From positions 1 to 64,000 of the IMG/VR virus record IMGVR_UViG_3300027857_000016: 64,000 nt of DNA, one strand, 5' to 3'. The notes below the pieces were generated by a model that was given only the letters and a program-made list of their open reading frames with translations, did not search any database and was not told the origin of the DNA. This DNA is from a virus. This document shows, in pieces, positions 7,400-14,980 of the stretch; position 1 is the stretch's first letter, and each line of letters opens with the position of its first letter. A program made the translations under genes and the position numbers.

Positions 7400-7755
7400 G
7401 GCGACTCATAGCCATGTGCCAGTGTTGTCCCTGCTCCCTCGATATTGTTGATGATGACTCCATCGTCCAGGTTGATCTCGCCCTTGATGGTAAACCCGTA
7501 GATACATCCTATTCTCACTTGAGTTAGGATGATATCAATTTGATGTGTCGAAATAGGCTTGCTCAAGGTGAAGAGAATGGCTTTCTCCTCATAAGGCACT
7601 GAGAAGGGTGCAGCCATATTCCACATCAGATGCTTCTTCTCCGAGGTACTCACCGTATACCCTATCCCTTCTTCGGTGAGTGACTCTCCTATATGGTGTA
7701 TTGTGCTTTCTTCCCATGCTGGGTGAACGTACACTGTCAGCAGCGTCTTCGGCAT
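7396..7755 (-). CDS. Hypothetical protein
   Basis: The frame is open to 7809; the internal ATG at 7755 (MPKTLLTVYVHP) starts at the first strand and follows AGAAAGAG, so it is preferred, giving about 119 residues with alternating strands. A near-exact copy of the recurrent palindrome lies 22 bp upstream (7777-7789), with a TAGAAA -10-like hexamer 5 bp after it, so an operator-controlled promoter probably starts this operon. Confidence 0.6.
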   Translation of the reverse strand: MPKTLLTVYVHPAWEESTIHHIGESLTEEGIGYTVSTSEKKHLMWNMAAPFSVPYEEKAILFTLSKPISTHQIDIILTQVRIGCIYGFTIKGEINLDDGVIINNIEGAGTTLAHGYESP

Positions 7756-7776
7756 AGATGTTCTCTTTCTAGAGTA

Positions 7777-7789
7777 TTCACAATGTGAG
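7777..7789. promoter_or_regulatory. Palindromic operator-like site, 12 of 13 match
   Basis: TTCACAATGTGAG upstream of the minus operon that starts at 7755. Read on the minus strand it is followed after 5 bp by TAGAAA. Confidence 0.45.
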
Positions 7790-7845
7790 CACATTATACC
7801 AGTACTCATCTATGTGCTACTTGCTTGTTGAGAGGACAAAGCAAA

Positions 7846-7882
7846 GGATGAGGTAATGTGTTTGTGAGACATTACCTCATCC
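7846..7882 (-). terminator. Intrinsic terminator
   Basis: A perfect 14-bp stem (7846-7859 with 7869-7882) with a 9-nt loop. On the minus strand a T-rich stretch (TTTGCTTTG) follows, so it ends the 8283-7927 operon. Confidence 0.7.
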
Positions 7883-7926
7883 GTATTACAAATCTTCCCC
7901 CAGGTGCCTGATGCCAGATCTTTTTG

Positions 7927-8286
7927 TTACCCATTTGTCTGTTCTCTCCCTGGATCAGGATATGCCCTCCGAGCCTCTTCTACCGCCTCCTGATGCGCCT
8001 TCTCAGCCTCCTGCCTCGTCTCAACCCTCACTTGCCCCATTAGTCTCCCATCCACAAACATCGCCGTCTCATACATACACCGCAACACAGGCGCACTGGT
8101 CCCGAAGAATTTGGTGCTGATCTCAATCAACTGATCCTGTTCCGTTCTCCATTCATCCCATGCTACTCGTATACGGTCAGCATGCGCTTCAGAAAACGCT
8201 AACCAGTCCTCTAGTCCACCAAGAGGATACGGTGTCCCTTGCGCGTCTACGCCGTAGTACTCTATACCTTGCGGATCTCCACTCAT
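7927..8286 (-). CDS. Hypothetical protein
   Basis: A 119-residue protein with an acidic, Trp-containing helical middle and a charged helical C-terminus (QEAEKAHQEAVEEARRAY). Its start overlaps the upstream stop (ATGA type) and a terminator follows. No family recognised. Confidence 0.6.
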   Translation of the reverse strand: MSGDPQGIEYYGVDAQGTPYPLGGLEDWLAFSEAHADRIRVAWDEWRTEQDQLIEISTKFFGTSAPVLRCMYETAMFVDGRLMGQVRVETRQEAEKAHQEAVEEARRAYPDPGREQTNG

Positions 8287-8519
8287 TCCCCTCTTTCCCT
8301 CGCTTCCATCTCTTTCTTCAAGTACTCTGCATAATTGCTATCCGATATCATGCTTACCTCCTGCACTGCTATCTTCGTTGGTTTCCCATCACTATCGCGT
8401 TCCTGCACGGTATATGCTAATGCAAACACAGCATCAGGTGGGATCTCCACGCCATCTGCCAGCGTCAACACACCGATGATATCCGTTTTATCAAACTCCC
8501 TAGTCACTTGTATTTTCAT
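8283..8519 (-). CDS. Small hypothetical protein
   Basis: The frame is open to 8600 but the ATG at 8519 has AAGAGGGAAG right before it and is preferred, giving 78 residues. The N-terminal half is beta-rich (KIQVTREFDKTDIIGVLTLA) and the C-terminus is a charged helix. Two palindromic sites lie upstream. Confidence 0.65.
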   Translation of the reverse strand: MKIQVTREFDKTDIIGVLTLADGVEIPPDAVFALAYTVQERDSDGKPTKIAVQEVSMISDSNYAEYLKKEMEARERGE

Positions 8520-8573
8520 ACTTCCCTCTTCTCTCTTGACCTCTGCCACTTTGTTTGCCGTCATTCTACAGTA

Positions 8574-8586
8574 TTCACGATACGAA
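8574..8586. promoter_or_regulatory. Palindromic operator-like site, 12 of 13 match
   Basis: TTCACGATACGAA, upstream of the minus gene that starts at 8519. On the minus strand TAGAAT, a good -10 hexamer, follows after 5 bp. Confidence 0.5.
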
Positions 8587-8625
8587 TGGAACATCCCCAC
8601 TTCTCATCTGCTTGCTCTCAGATTC

Positions 8626-8654
8626 TTCATAGTGCGAATGATCCGTGCTATACT
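8626..8654 (+). promoter_or_regulatory. Probable promoter of the methyltransferase gene with an exact operator palindrome
   Basis: The exact palindrome TTCATAGTGCGAA (8626-8638) covers the -35 position; TATACT (8649-8654) is a good -10, 17 bp from TTCATA. Transcription would begin near 8661 and leave a leader of about 150 nt before 8815. Confidence 0.5.
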
Positions 8655-8727
8655 GATATTACGCTCTGGTGGAGAGCGCTAGAAGAGTTTCTTCGCGGGT
8701 GTTGGTGAGGCGGTAAATACATGATGT

Positions 8728-8778
8728 GACAACGGACATCCTTGACGAAAGCAGTCAGGCGATGTCTTTTTTGTTGTC
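8728..8778 (+). terminator. Leader hairpin with T-run (possible attenuator)
   Basis: GACATC-CTTGAC pairs with GTCAGG-GATGTC (8735-8766) and is followed at once by TTTTTT (8767-8772). An outer pair GACAAC/GTTGTC (8728-8733, 8773-8778) can form as well. It lies between the promoter and the methyltransferase gene. Confidence 0.6.
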
Positions 8779-8814
8779 TGAAAAGCGTATGGTGGAGCGT
8801 GTGGAGCGGAAACA

Positions 8815-10152
8815 ATGACACTATCATCGGTTAGTACATCTTTAGCATTTCATGAAGTTGCTAATCTTTTTCCTCTTATTGAAGGTCAGGAGTTCGATGA
8901 TCTTGTAAAAGACATCACGGAGAATGGTCTCAAACAACCCATATGGGTCTATCAGAACAAAATTATTGATGGACGCAATCGTTATAGGGCCTGCAACATG
9001 GCTGGCGTGGAACCTCGTTTTCAAGAATGGGACGAACAAGGATCGCTGGTGGCTTTTGTTATTAGTCTGAATGTCAAGCGCAGGCACCTCACGAGTAGTC
9101 AATTAGGCGTCATTGCATTGGGGGTTGAGCGCCAATTGGCTGAAGAGGCAACGGTAAGACATGCATTAAATGGAGGCGATAAAGTAAGTGCATTTGCTCC
9201 AGCGGCGGGTCAAAATTTTGACCCGAAGACCTCTGCTAAGTCTGCTCACCTTGCTGCAGATCTTCTAGGAACTAACCACGATTATGTGAGTGCAGCTAAA
9301 CGAATAGAGAGAGAGGCACCTGAACTTCTTTCCCATATCACCGAAGGGACTCTCACCATTCCTGACGCTAGGGCGATTGCTTCTCTCCCTCAAGAGCGGA
9401 GAACAAAGGTGGTGACGAAAGCCGTCCAGAAGAGGGAAGAGGAAGGGAAAAGGGTCAGTCGTGCTGTCAAGGATGCCATCTCTGAAGAAGAGGTCGAGAT
9501 CAGGAAAATACGGATGGAAGAGGAGGCAAAACAGGTCATTCTCCCTCAGTCTCTCCGATTATTGCATACCGACTTTCGTTCTTCCGGTCATGGAACCGTC
9601 TCCGATGCTTCTGTTGACCTGCTCTTTACTGACCCTCCCTATCATGGAGAACATCTCCACCTCTGGTCTGACCTTGCCTCTTTTGCTGCACGTGTCCTCA
9701 AGCCAGGTGGTGTCCTGCTAGCGTATAGCGGGCAGGTTTTCTTACCTGACGTTCTTAATCGCCTCATGGAACACCTTGATTATTGCTGGTTGCTCGGTAT
9801 TCAGCATACAGGTGGACATATTCAGATATGGAAACATACCCTCTGGAATGATTGGAAGCCTCTTGTGATGTTCAGTAAAGGGATTCCCACCAATCATGAA
9901 TGGTTTATGGACCTCTACCGAGGGGACAAAGGAGACAAGGATGCACACGAATGGTCGCAGGGTGAGGGTGAAGCTGCCTATTTTATTGAGAAATTGACGA
10001 AACCTGGACAGTTCGTGCTTGATCCCATGTGCGGATCAGGCACCATTTTACGTGCTGCTCAGAAACTAGGGAGGCATTCTCTCGGAATGGAAGTAGACGA
10101 GGATCGGTACACCGTGGCGTTGGCCAGCATGAAAGAGATGATGAGTGCTTAA
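8815..10152 (+). CDS. ParB-like domain fused to a DNA methyltransferase
   Basis: A 445-residue fusion. Residues about 15-110 are a ParB/sulfiredoxin-like domain (DGRNRYRAC at 52-60) with helices to about 230. Residues about 245-445 are an S-adenosylmethionine-dependent N4/N6 amino-methyltransferase: catalytic DPPY at 273-276 comes before the cofactor motif DPMCGSGT at 403-410, the beta-class order. Such phage enzymes methylate phage DNA and may protect it from host restriction. No restriction enzyme is adjacent, so it is an orphan. Its expression may be controlled by an operator and a leader terminator upstream. Confidence 0.9.
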   Translation: MTLSSVSTSLAFHEVANLFPLIEGQEFDDLVKDITENGLKQPIWVYQNKIIDGRNRYRACNMAGVEPRFQEWDEQGSLVAFVISLNVKRRHLTSSQLGVIALGVERQLAEEATVRHALNGGDKVSAFAPAAGQNFDPKTSAKSAHLAADLLGTNHDYVSAAKRIEREAPELLSHITEGTLTIPDARAIASLPQERRTKVVTKAVQKREEEGKRVSRAVKDAISEEEVEIRKIRMEEEAKQVILPQSLRLLHTDFRSSGHGTVSDASVDLLFTDPPYHGEHLHLWSDLASFAARVLKPGGVLLAYSGQVFLPDVLNRLMEHLDYCWLLGIQHTGGHIQIWKHTLWNDWKPLVMFSKGIPTNHEWFMDLYRGDKGDKDAHEWSQGEGEAAYFIEKLTKPGQFVLDPMCGSGTILRAAQKLGRHSLGMEVDEDRYTVALASMKEMMSA

Positions 10153-10153
10153 T

Positions 10154-10747
10154 ATGGCTGGAACAACCCCTCGCCGTGACGGTGGTGATACTCCTGGTGG
10201 TGATTGGATACGCAGACAACCAGAACTCAGCTCAAATCGTGGCTATGACCTGGAAGATATCGACTATGTTCACACGCGCATGTACTATTGGCACCAATAT
10301 TTACATGGTGAACTGATGATTATCGAGGAGAAGCAGTTCAATAGGGATGCAACCAAGGCGCAGAAGGATACCTTTGGGATTGTGAATCAGGCATTGACGA
10401 ATTCCTTTGCCGATCCTAAGTTTCGGGTCAAGCGGAAGTTTCCAGGACGGACGAATACCTATACCTACTTCGGCTATCACCTTGTCCAATACGAAAAGAC
10501 TTCACCTCTTGATGGCGAGATTCGTATCGATTATACAGTAGTCACACCACAGGAGTACTTGTTGTTCCTTCAGTTTGATAGGGCCTTCCTGGCAGAGCGA
10601 CTTCACTTTGACCCATTGACGGTCCCTATCCATGAACAATTTCATCTGGACCGTTTAAAACGCAAGTCACGCAAAAGCGTCTATCCTGTCGTCCCTACCC
10701 TGTTTGACCCAACACACCAGCAGTCTCTCTGGGAGCTACCAGGATAA
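10154..10747 (+). CDS. Hypothetical protein
   Basis: A 197-residue protein starting one base after the methyltransferase stop (a GTG at 10145 is an alternative). It is basic near residues 85-110 and again at the C-terminus (DRLKRKSRKSVYP), with several Tyr. Probably cotranscribed with the methyltransferase. No family recognised; a nucleic-acid-binding role is only a guess from charge. Confidence 0.65.
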   Translation: MAGTTPRRDGGDTPGGDWIRRQPELSSNRGYDLEDIDYVHTRMYYWHQYLHGELMIIEEKQFNRDATKAQKDTFGIVNQALTNSFADPKFRVKRKFPGRTNTYTYFGYHLVQYEKTSPLDGEIRIDYTVVTPQEYLLFLQFDRAFLAERLHFDPLTVPIHEQFHLDRLKRKSRKSVYPVVPTLFDPTHQQSLWELPG

Positions 10748-10848
10748 CCGCAGTGGGAGTCGTGACCGCTTCTCTCACCTTCCCACGACTCCCACCTCTT
10801 CCCTCGCCTCCACATACCCCCTCGCCTGGTCCTGCCCACTGTCTCTTT

Positions 10849-11298
10849 TCATGTTGGATTTTTGCCATATCTCTTTGTATAAATCTCTGCTATATGGGTG
10901 AGAGTTTGACCGCATACAAAAATGGCAATAATGATACAAAGGGCAGAAATAAGTCCTGCAATCCAAGAACTATTTGTCACGATTGCCCCTATGCCAATAA
11001 TTGCCGTTATGAGTCCAGCATACTGGAGAAATAGAAATGTTTTGCCTTTTGCTTGAGGGTCAACTTTATATGCTTGTATCTCGTACATAATAAGCGTGTA
11101 GCCTCCCAGACAAGGAAGGGCTATGGCAAATGAGGCGAGGGAAATGAACTGCCATATTGTAAGGTTACTCATTCCCAGTAGTGTTGGTAAAGTGATAATA
11201 ATAAGCGAGGAGAGTATCCCACTTATTTTTGCTGGTAATTCCAGCATAATCTCTCCTGGTTGTTTCTGTTCCATAGTTTCCTTTTCAATCGTTTTCAC
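10849..11298 (-). CDS. Four-helix membrane protein
   Basis: A 149-residue protein with four evident transmembrane helices (about residues 27-45, 50-73, 88-108, 113-133) and short loops. It lies 14 bp downstream of the CoiA-like gene on the same strand. No family recognised. Confidence 0.7.
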   Translation of the reverse strand: MKTIEKETMEQKQPGEIMLELPAKISGILSSLIIITLPTLLGMSNLTIWQFISLASFAIALPCLGGYTLIMYEIQAYKVDPQAKGKTFLFLQYAGLITAIIGIGAIVTNSSWIAGLISALCIIIAIFVCGQTLTHIAEIYTKRYGKNPT

Positions 11299-11312
11299 TT
11301 CTTTGTCCTCTT

Positions 11313-12122
11313 CTATTGATATGACTCACACCACAATTTTGCAGCAGGGATCACCATACCCTTTGACTTCCAGGGTTTACGGGTTACTGATGCTAACGAA
11401 GTGATATCAACTTCCTTGAAGAAATACGGTGTTCTATATCTTTTAGCGTAGCGATGGTACCCGCCAGCATAACACGCTTCTCCATCGCTGTCATACCAGG
11501 ATGACTCTTCTACATATATTCTGTGCTCATCAAAGCGCACTGGCTGTAATGTTTCACCTTCTACCCAATAATACATCTTTCCAAAGTACATAGCGTGCAA
11601 GTACTTCTCCCATTGCAGAGGGCTGTACTTCTTGGTGTTATATTCCAGCGTCAAGGGACACGGTGAAGTCCATAAGAGAGCGATCCCCTTGTTCGTATAG
11701 GCTCGCGTCCTTCTCTCAATGGTATCTAATGATAAAGTGCTCACCTGTACCTCAATGGCAATAGGAATGTTTCTCAGATAAAAGCTAATATCTGGACGGA
11801 CATCACCTAAAGGTCGCTCTAGTTGCAATTTGGTGATATCAGGATGATGCTGTAACGTCTCATAGATGCCTTGCTTTGCCTCTCTGTGCTTTTCACTTTC
11901 CCCTTCACCATAAACACAATTCGACGGAGGGATGTGGGAGAAATGGTGGATCTTTACTCTCCCCTTCTTGACCAATACACCGCTTTTACACATAGGACAG
12001 GTAAACGGACTATCTTCTTTTATTACTTGGGACGCTAGAACGTCACCGCCTTGGTTGCGAGCACTTAACATAAGGTACTGTCCTTCTACATCAGTATATG
12101 CCACTATGACGACGCCTATCAT
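11313..12122 (-). CDS. CoiA-like nuclease-fold protein
   Basis: A 269-residue protein of the CoiA competence-protein type: an N-terminal zinc-binding module (C42-x2-C45, then H59, H60 and H63 in KIHHFSH) and a PD-(D/E)XK-like nuclease core (D111 in VRPDISF, then E124-V-Q126). Members are thought to cut or process DNA; those in mobile elements are uncharacterised. No SD precedes the ATG at 12122, and an exact palindromic site sits 6 bp upstream, so the true start may be the GTG at 12104. Confidence 0.75.
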   Translation of the reverse strand: MIGVVIVAYTDVEGQYLMLSARNQGGDVLASQVIKEDSPFTCPMCKSGVLVKKGRVKIHHFSHIPPSNCVYGEGESEKHREAKQGIYETLQHHPDITKLQLERPLGDVRPDISFYLRNIPIAIEVQVSTLSLDTIERRTRAYTNKGIALLWTSPCPLTLEYNTKKYSPLQWEKYLHAMYFGKMYYWVEGETLQPVRFDEHRIYVEESSWYDSDGEACYAGGYHRYAKRYRTPYFFKEVDITSLASVTRKPWKSKGMVIPAAKLWCESYQ

Positions 12123-12128
12123 ACATCA

Positions 12129-12141
12129 TTCGCACTGCGAA
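12129..12141. promoter_or_regulatory. Palindromic operator-like site, exact
   Basis: TTCGCACTGCGAA, upstream of the CoiA-like gene. On the minus strand TATGAT follows after 5 bp, the same spacing as at 8574 and 26677. Confidence 0.55.
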
Positions 12142-12178
12142 GAGAACTCGCTATCCCACAGTTACCATCACTGCCTGC

Positions 12179-13549
12179 TCAACTGCCTTGTGCCATCTCA
12201 ACCACCCCTAACTCCTCCCTCAGTAGGTTAAGATAACAACGAGCAGGATCAAGCCCGCTGCCCTTTTTAATGCGCACGTAGAACAGGCTCTTGTAGAGCG
12301 TATCCGCATCTCTCCCAGCCTGCTCATAGATCCCACACAACTCTCGCTCAATCGCCTCATCACTCATGCTGGTATTCCACTTCGCTCTAAATTGCATCAC
12401 CTGCTCAACGATCATCTCAAACGTCACTGGCGGTCCTTCTGCATCGGCAGGATATTGACTTTCAGTTGCTATAGGCTTCATTGTTCTATATGCAGTCATC
12501 TCTCTGGGTGAGTTGCCCTGAGCCTGCTGTGCGTTGAACCTGGCACTAGCCATCCGTGTTGCATAGTGTTTGCAATAGGCTTTGAGTGTCAACTTCTTTG
12601 GGTCTCTCCACCAATAGGTGCCATTCTTCTCGCGCTCATTCCAGAAGTCGGTAAACGCCAGCCTCATCGCTTCTGATGAAGTATCCTGCTCATCAAGCAG
12701 TTGTACGATGGTGGCGTACAACTCGCTATCAACCTCAACCTTGTGTGTGCTTAGTTTGGGATTGGCAAACATTTCTCGCGTCAACTTCTCAAAGCCTGAG
12801 CAGAATGCTTCTACCTGCTCTAGTTGGTCTTCTTTGGCTGGCTCCGGGTTCCCTCCCTTCTCGGAAATAGTCTTTTCTTGAAGAAGTGGAGGAGAGATCT
12901 GTCTTGCAGTCTCTTTTCGTTTTTGATTGGCGCTCTCCTCCTCTTTTTTAGATGGTTCTATGTCATGATTCTTAGGGGATTCTATGTTGCGTTTACTTGA
13001 GGATGGTACGCGTCCCTCTGTAAACGCTACCGATTGATTTGTAATCGGATAGCGTTTACTTGTAAACTGGTCAGATTGATTTGTATATGGGTCTGTTTGT
13101 GAGTGCTTCATATCTACTTGGGGATGCTTTTGATGGGGTTCTCGCTCAGGGAGGAGCTTTATTCTGCGGTTGAGTTCCTGGTAATTCAGTCGATACTTAA
13201 AGGAGTCTCTACCATACATTTTGTACGGTTCTTTGGAAATAAGTCCCTCACCTATCAGCTCGTCAAGACTATCTATGATGACGTTGCGTCCAAACATTCC
13301 ATACATGGCATTGATCCACTGGGGATAACTCATGAAGATAGCTAGATCCTCACCCCTGCCACGCTTGTCATTCGTCCAGCTTTCGAGGATAGCAAGAATA
13401 AATGCTTTGCAGTAGGCAGATGCCTTATTCTTTGACTTGCCTGCTGGTACTTTTTTGTACGTACAGTTGCAACAAATAATGAGATACTCTTCTCGAAATT
13501 CAACGTAGAAGTAGCTGCCACGATGCTCTACAATGCTATTATTACTCAC
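12179..13549 (-). CDS. Probable replication initiation protein
   Basis: A 456-residue protein in three parts: an N-terminal region (about 1-140) with a winged-helix style (WINAMYGMFGRNVIIDSLDEL, then IGEGLISKEPYKMYG); a low-complexity middle (about 145-240) rich in S, T, Q, K and E with repeated TNQS and FTSKR words; and a helical C-terminus (about 240-456). This resembles phage initiators such as lambda O or DnaD-like proteins, and the DNA of the middle part holds iteron-like and inverted repeats. The assignment rests on architecture, not on a diagnostic motif. It is preceded by a hairpin at 13608-13632. Confidence 0.55.
   Translation of the reverse strand: MSNNSIVEHRGSYFYVEFREEYLIICCNCTYKKVPAGKSKNKASAYCKAFILAILESWTNDKRGRGEDLAIFMSYPQWINAMYGMFGRNVIIDSLDELIGEGLISKEPYKMYGRDSFKYRLNYQELNRRIKLLPEREPHQKHPQVDMKHSQTDPYTNQSDQFTSKRYPITNQSVAFTEGRVPSSSKRNIESPKNHDIEPSKKEEESANQKRKETARQISPPLLQEKTISEKGGNPEPAKEDQLEQVEAFCSGFEKLTREMFANPKLSTHKVEVDSELYATIVQLLDEQDTSSEAMRLAFTDFWNEREKNGTYWWRDPKKLTLKAYCKHYATRMASARFNAQQAQGNSPREMTAYRTMKPIATESQYPADAEGPPVTFEMIVEQVMQFRAKWNTSMSDEAIERELCGIYEQAGRDADTLYKSLFYVRIKKGSGLDPARCYLNLLREELGVVEMAQGS
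12989..13085. repeat. Iteron-like repeats and large inverted repeat inside the putative initiator gene
   Basis: GATTGATTTGTA occurs at 13032-13043 and 13074-13085 (42 bp apart); GCGTTTACTTG occurs at 12989-12999 and 13052-13062 (63 bp apart). An inverted repeat of 15/16 bp (13020-13034 with 13044-13059, one bulge, 9-nt loop) is followed by the palindrome GTTTAC-TT-GTAAAC (13054-13067). The cluster is a candidate replication origin. Confidence 0.6.
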
Positions 13550-13607
13550 TTACTCACCTCGTCATATATCGATAAAAGTGAGAATACTCTTGACGATAGG
13601 TAAGTGG

Positions 13608-13632
13608 GTATGCTACTCTGCTGGTAGCATAC
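13608..13632. terminator. Perfect 9-bp hairpin before the initiator gene
   Basis: GTATGCTAC (13608-13616) and GTAGCATAC (13624-13632) with a 7-nt loop. It lies just after the 49-codon gene at 13642 and upstream of the initiator gene; no T-run follows, so it may be an operator or processing site instead of a terminator. Confidence 0.45.
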
Positions 13633-13641
13633 TTCAACCTT

Positions 13642-13791
13642 TTAAGAGGGCTGGTTCCTATCCGTCGAAAGTTGGGAATCAGCTTTCTCGCTTTTATACA
13701 CTTCTTCTAACTTCAACAAAAAACGCGCAGGGTTGCTCCATCCTTCCCGGCTTTCCAACCCATATCGATGCAACTCTACGCGTTTGTTCAT
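13642..13791 (-). CDS. 49-residue small protein
   Basis: A short frame with a good SD (GAGGAGAA) and start ATG at 13791. The product begins MNKRVELHRYGL and has a basic helical first part (PARFLLKLEEVYKSEK) and a polar tail. The exact palindromic site at 13787-13799 overlaps its start codon, so a bound protein would block its transcription. No family recognised. Confidence 0.55.
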   Translation of the reverse strand: MNKRVELHRYGLESREGWSNPARFLLKLEEVYKSEKADSQLSTDRNQPS

Positions 13792-13799
13792 ACTGCGAA
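13787..13799. promoter_or_regulatory. Palindromic operator-like site, exact
   Basis: TTCATACTGCGAA overlapping the start codon of the 49-codon gene. Confidence 0.5.
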
Positions 13800-13843
13800 T
13801 TGTTCTCCTCATCATACGGAGATTCCACTCCGCTGTCTAGTGG

Positions 13844-14191
13844 TTATGCCAGTATGCTCTCCTGTTGCTCTAAGTCGTGAATGTGGGAACAGTATCCACA
13901 GACCTTCGCCTCGTAGCATGAGCACCTATACTGCTGCTCTTTGTTTGACCACATTTGAATGTAGCTCCACCCTGGAAACTTCTGCGCAGTTGCCAAGTGG
14001 ACCATAACACTTCCCTGCAGGCGGATCTCTACATTGCGGATATGTTCTCCAGTAAGCGCGTAGAAATAGGCTGCAGGAAGGATAACGCCATATGGGAATG
14101 GCAACGAGATGCTATTCCCAGTAAGGATCTGGTGATGGACCAGCAGAACTCGTTGCGAGCTAACTGGGACCCGACCAAGAAAGGTATCCAT
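13844..14191 (-). CDS. Hypothetical protein with a Cys-rich C-terminus
   Basis: A 115-residue protein whose last third has CSC-YEAKVCGYCSHI, a Cys/His cluster that could bind zinc in the manner of a SWIM-like finger. The rest is strand-rich. It follows the gene at 14201 by 9 bp in the same transcript. Confidence 0.6.
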   Translation of the reverse strand: MDTFLGRVPVSSQRVLLVHHQILTGNSISLPFPYGVILPAAYFYALTGEHIRNVEIRLQGSVMVHLATAQKFPGWSYIQMWSNKEQQYRCSCYEAKVCGYCSHIHDLEQQESILA

Positions 14192-14200
14192 ATCTCCTCC

Positions 14201-14419
14201 CTAGAATCCGTCAGGTGAGAACTCATCAACATACGTGGCGCGTTGATGTGCTTCTTGCTCAAGTGGTGTGAGCGCATTCCATGAGAGCATGAGGAATATG
14301 CCATTGCGATAGGTAGGGAACAGCAGCGAGTCCTCAATGTGCTGTTGGAGGTCTCTGTCAATAATGCGCTCAAGGGAGGTCGTTTGGTTGGCTGGTAGTT
14401 GCGTGGTTGAAATGGACAT
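14201..14419 (-). CDS. Small acidic hypothetical protein
   Basis: A 72-residue protein, first gene downstream of the consensus minus promoter at 14525-14554, with an ATG behind GAAAGGA and a leader of about 100 nt. Mostly helical with an acidic C-terminus. No family recognised. Confidence 0.6.
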   Translation of the reverse strand: MSISTTQLPANQTTSLERIIDRDLQQHIEDSLLFPTYRNGIFLMLSWNALTPLEQEAHQRATYVDEFSPDGF

Positions 14420-14524
14420 GGTAGAATCCTTTCGAGGTGTTGCCTCTGGCCTAGTAAACGAGGGGCTTCACCAAATGCTAGAGCGCTTGTCTTCAAAGGC
14501 AGGCGCTTTCTTTTACCTGCCTAT

Positions 14525-14554
14525 ATTATACTCTAAGTTGTCATGAGTTGTCAA
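14525..14554 (-). promoter_or_regulatory. Consensus sigma-70 promoter (minus) with direct repeats
   Basis: TTGACA (14549-14554) and TATAAT (14525-14530) with an 18-bp spacer. AGTTGTCA is repeated at 14536-14543 and 14546-14553, 10 bp apart, overlapping the -35 and spacer, as expected for a regulator bound on one DNA face. Confidence 0.75.
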
Positions 14555-14568
14555 TGTTAGGTCTATGT

Positions 14569-14598
14569 TTGACAAAACTTATAATAACTCTGTATAAT
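14569..14598 (+). promoter_or_regulatory. Consensus sigma-70 promoter (plus)
   Basis: TTGACA (14569-14574) and TATAAT (14593-14598) with an 18-bp spacer, divergent from the promoter at 14525-14554; the two -35 boxes are 14 bp apart. It drives the excisionase-like gene at 14642. Confidence 0.75.
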
Positions 14599-14641
14599 GT
14601 GTCTAATGGCTAACACTAAACTGTCACCACGGGAGGGATAC

Positions 14642-14848
14642 ATGAAGAGAGAGTTTCTCAATATTAAGCAGGTACAAGAACTTCTTGGTATTAGTGAACG
14701 TACGGCGTTTCGCTATATCAGGGGTGGAGAGTTAAAAGGTTTCAAGGCTGGCCGCGAGTGGAGGTTTGAACCGTCTGATATTGATGCGTTTATTCAAAAG
14801 CGGCGTGAGCAGGCTGAAGCAGATTTGAAGGACAAGAATGTGGCGTAG
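14642..14848 (+). CDS. Excisionase-family HTH DNA-binding protein
   Basis: A 68-residue protein of the excisionase/HTH_17 type: residues 3-50 contain NIKQVQELLGISERTAFRYI and the typical wing EWRFEPSDIDAFI. The start at 14642 has GGGAGGG before it; an upstream ATG in frame lies in the -10 region and is not used. Its position directly behind one of two divergent consensus promoters fits a regulator of that switch. Such small proteins can bend DNA for excision, but no integrase is in the window. Confidence 0.8.
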   Translation: MKREFLNIKQVQELLGISERTAFRYIRGGELKGFKAGREWRFEPSDIDAFIQKRREQAEADLKDKNVA

Positions 14849-14852
14849 CCCC

Positions 14853-14896
14853 GCGTGCGTCTCAGTGCATCCCGACAACGCAAGGAAGACGCACGC
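14853..14896 (+). terminator. Inverted repeat after the excisionase-like gene
   Basis: GCGTGCGTCT (14853-14862) and AGACGCACGC (14887-14896) are perfect inverted copies with a 24-nt loop, immediately after the stop. No T-run. Confidence 0.35.
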
Positions 14897-14980
14897 GACA
14901 AAGCTCTCTCTACAGTATACCGAATAATAGAATTGTACACAAGAAGGGATAGACTTGGTACCCTAAAGGAGAGAGGGAGC

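Noticed and set aside
10753-11034. 93-residue + frame with CHDCPYANNC
   Set aside because: It is antisense to a well-formed membrane protein gene (10849-11298) and has no SD.
14029-14496. 155-residue minus frame
   Set aside because: It overlaps two better genes (13844 and 14201) on the same strand and crosses their start sites; composition is Ser/Arg-rich and unnatural.
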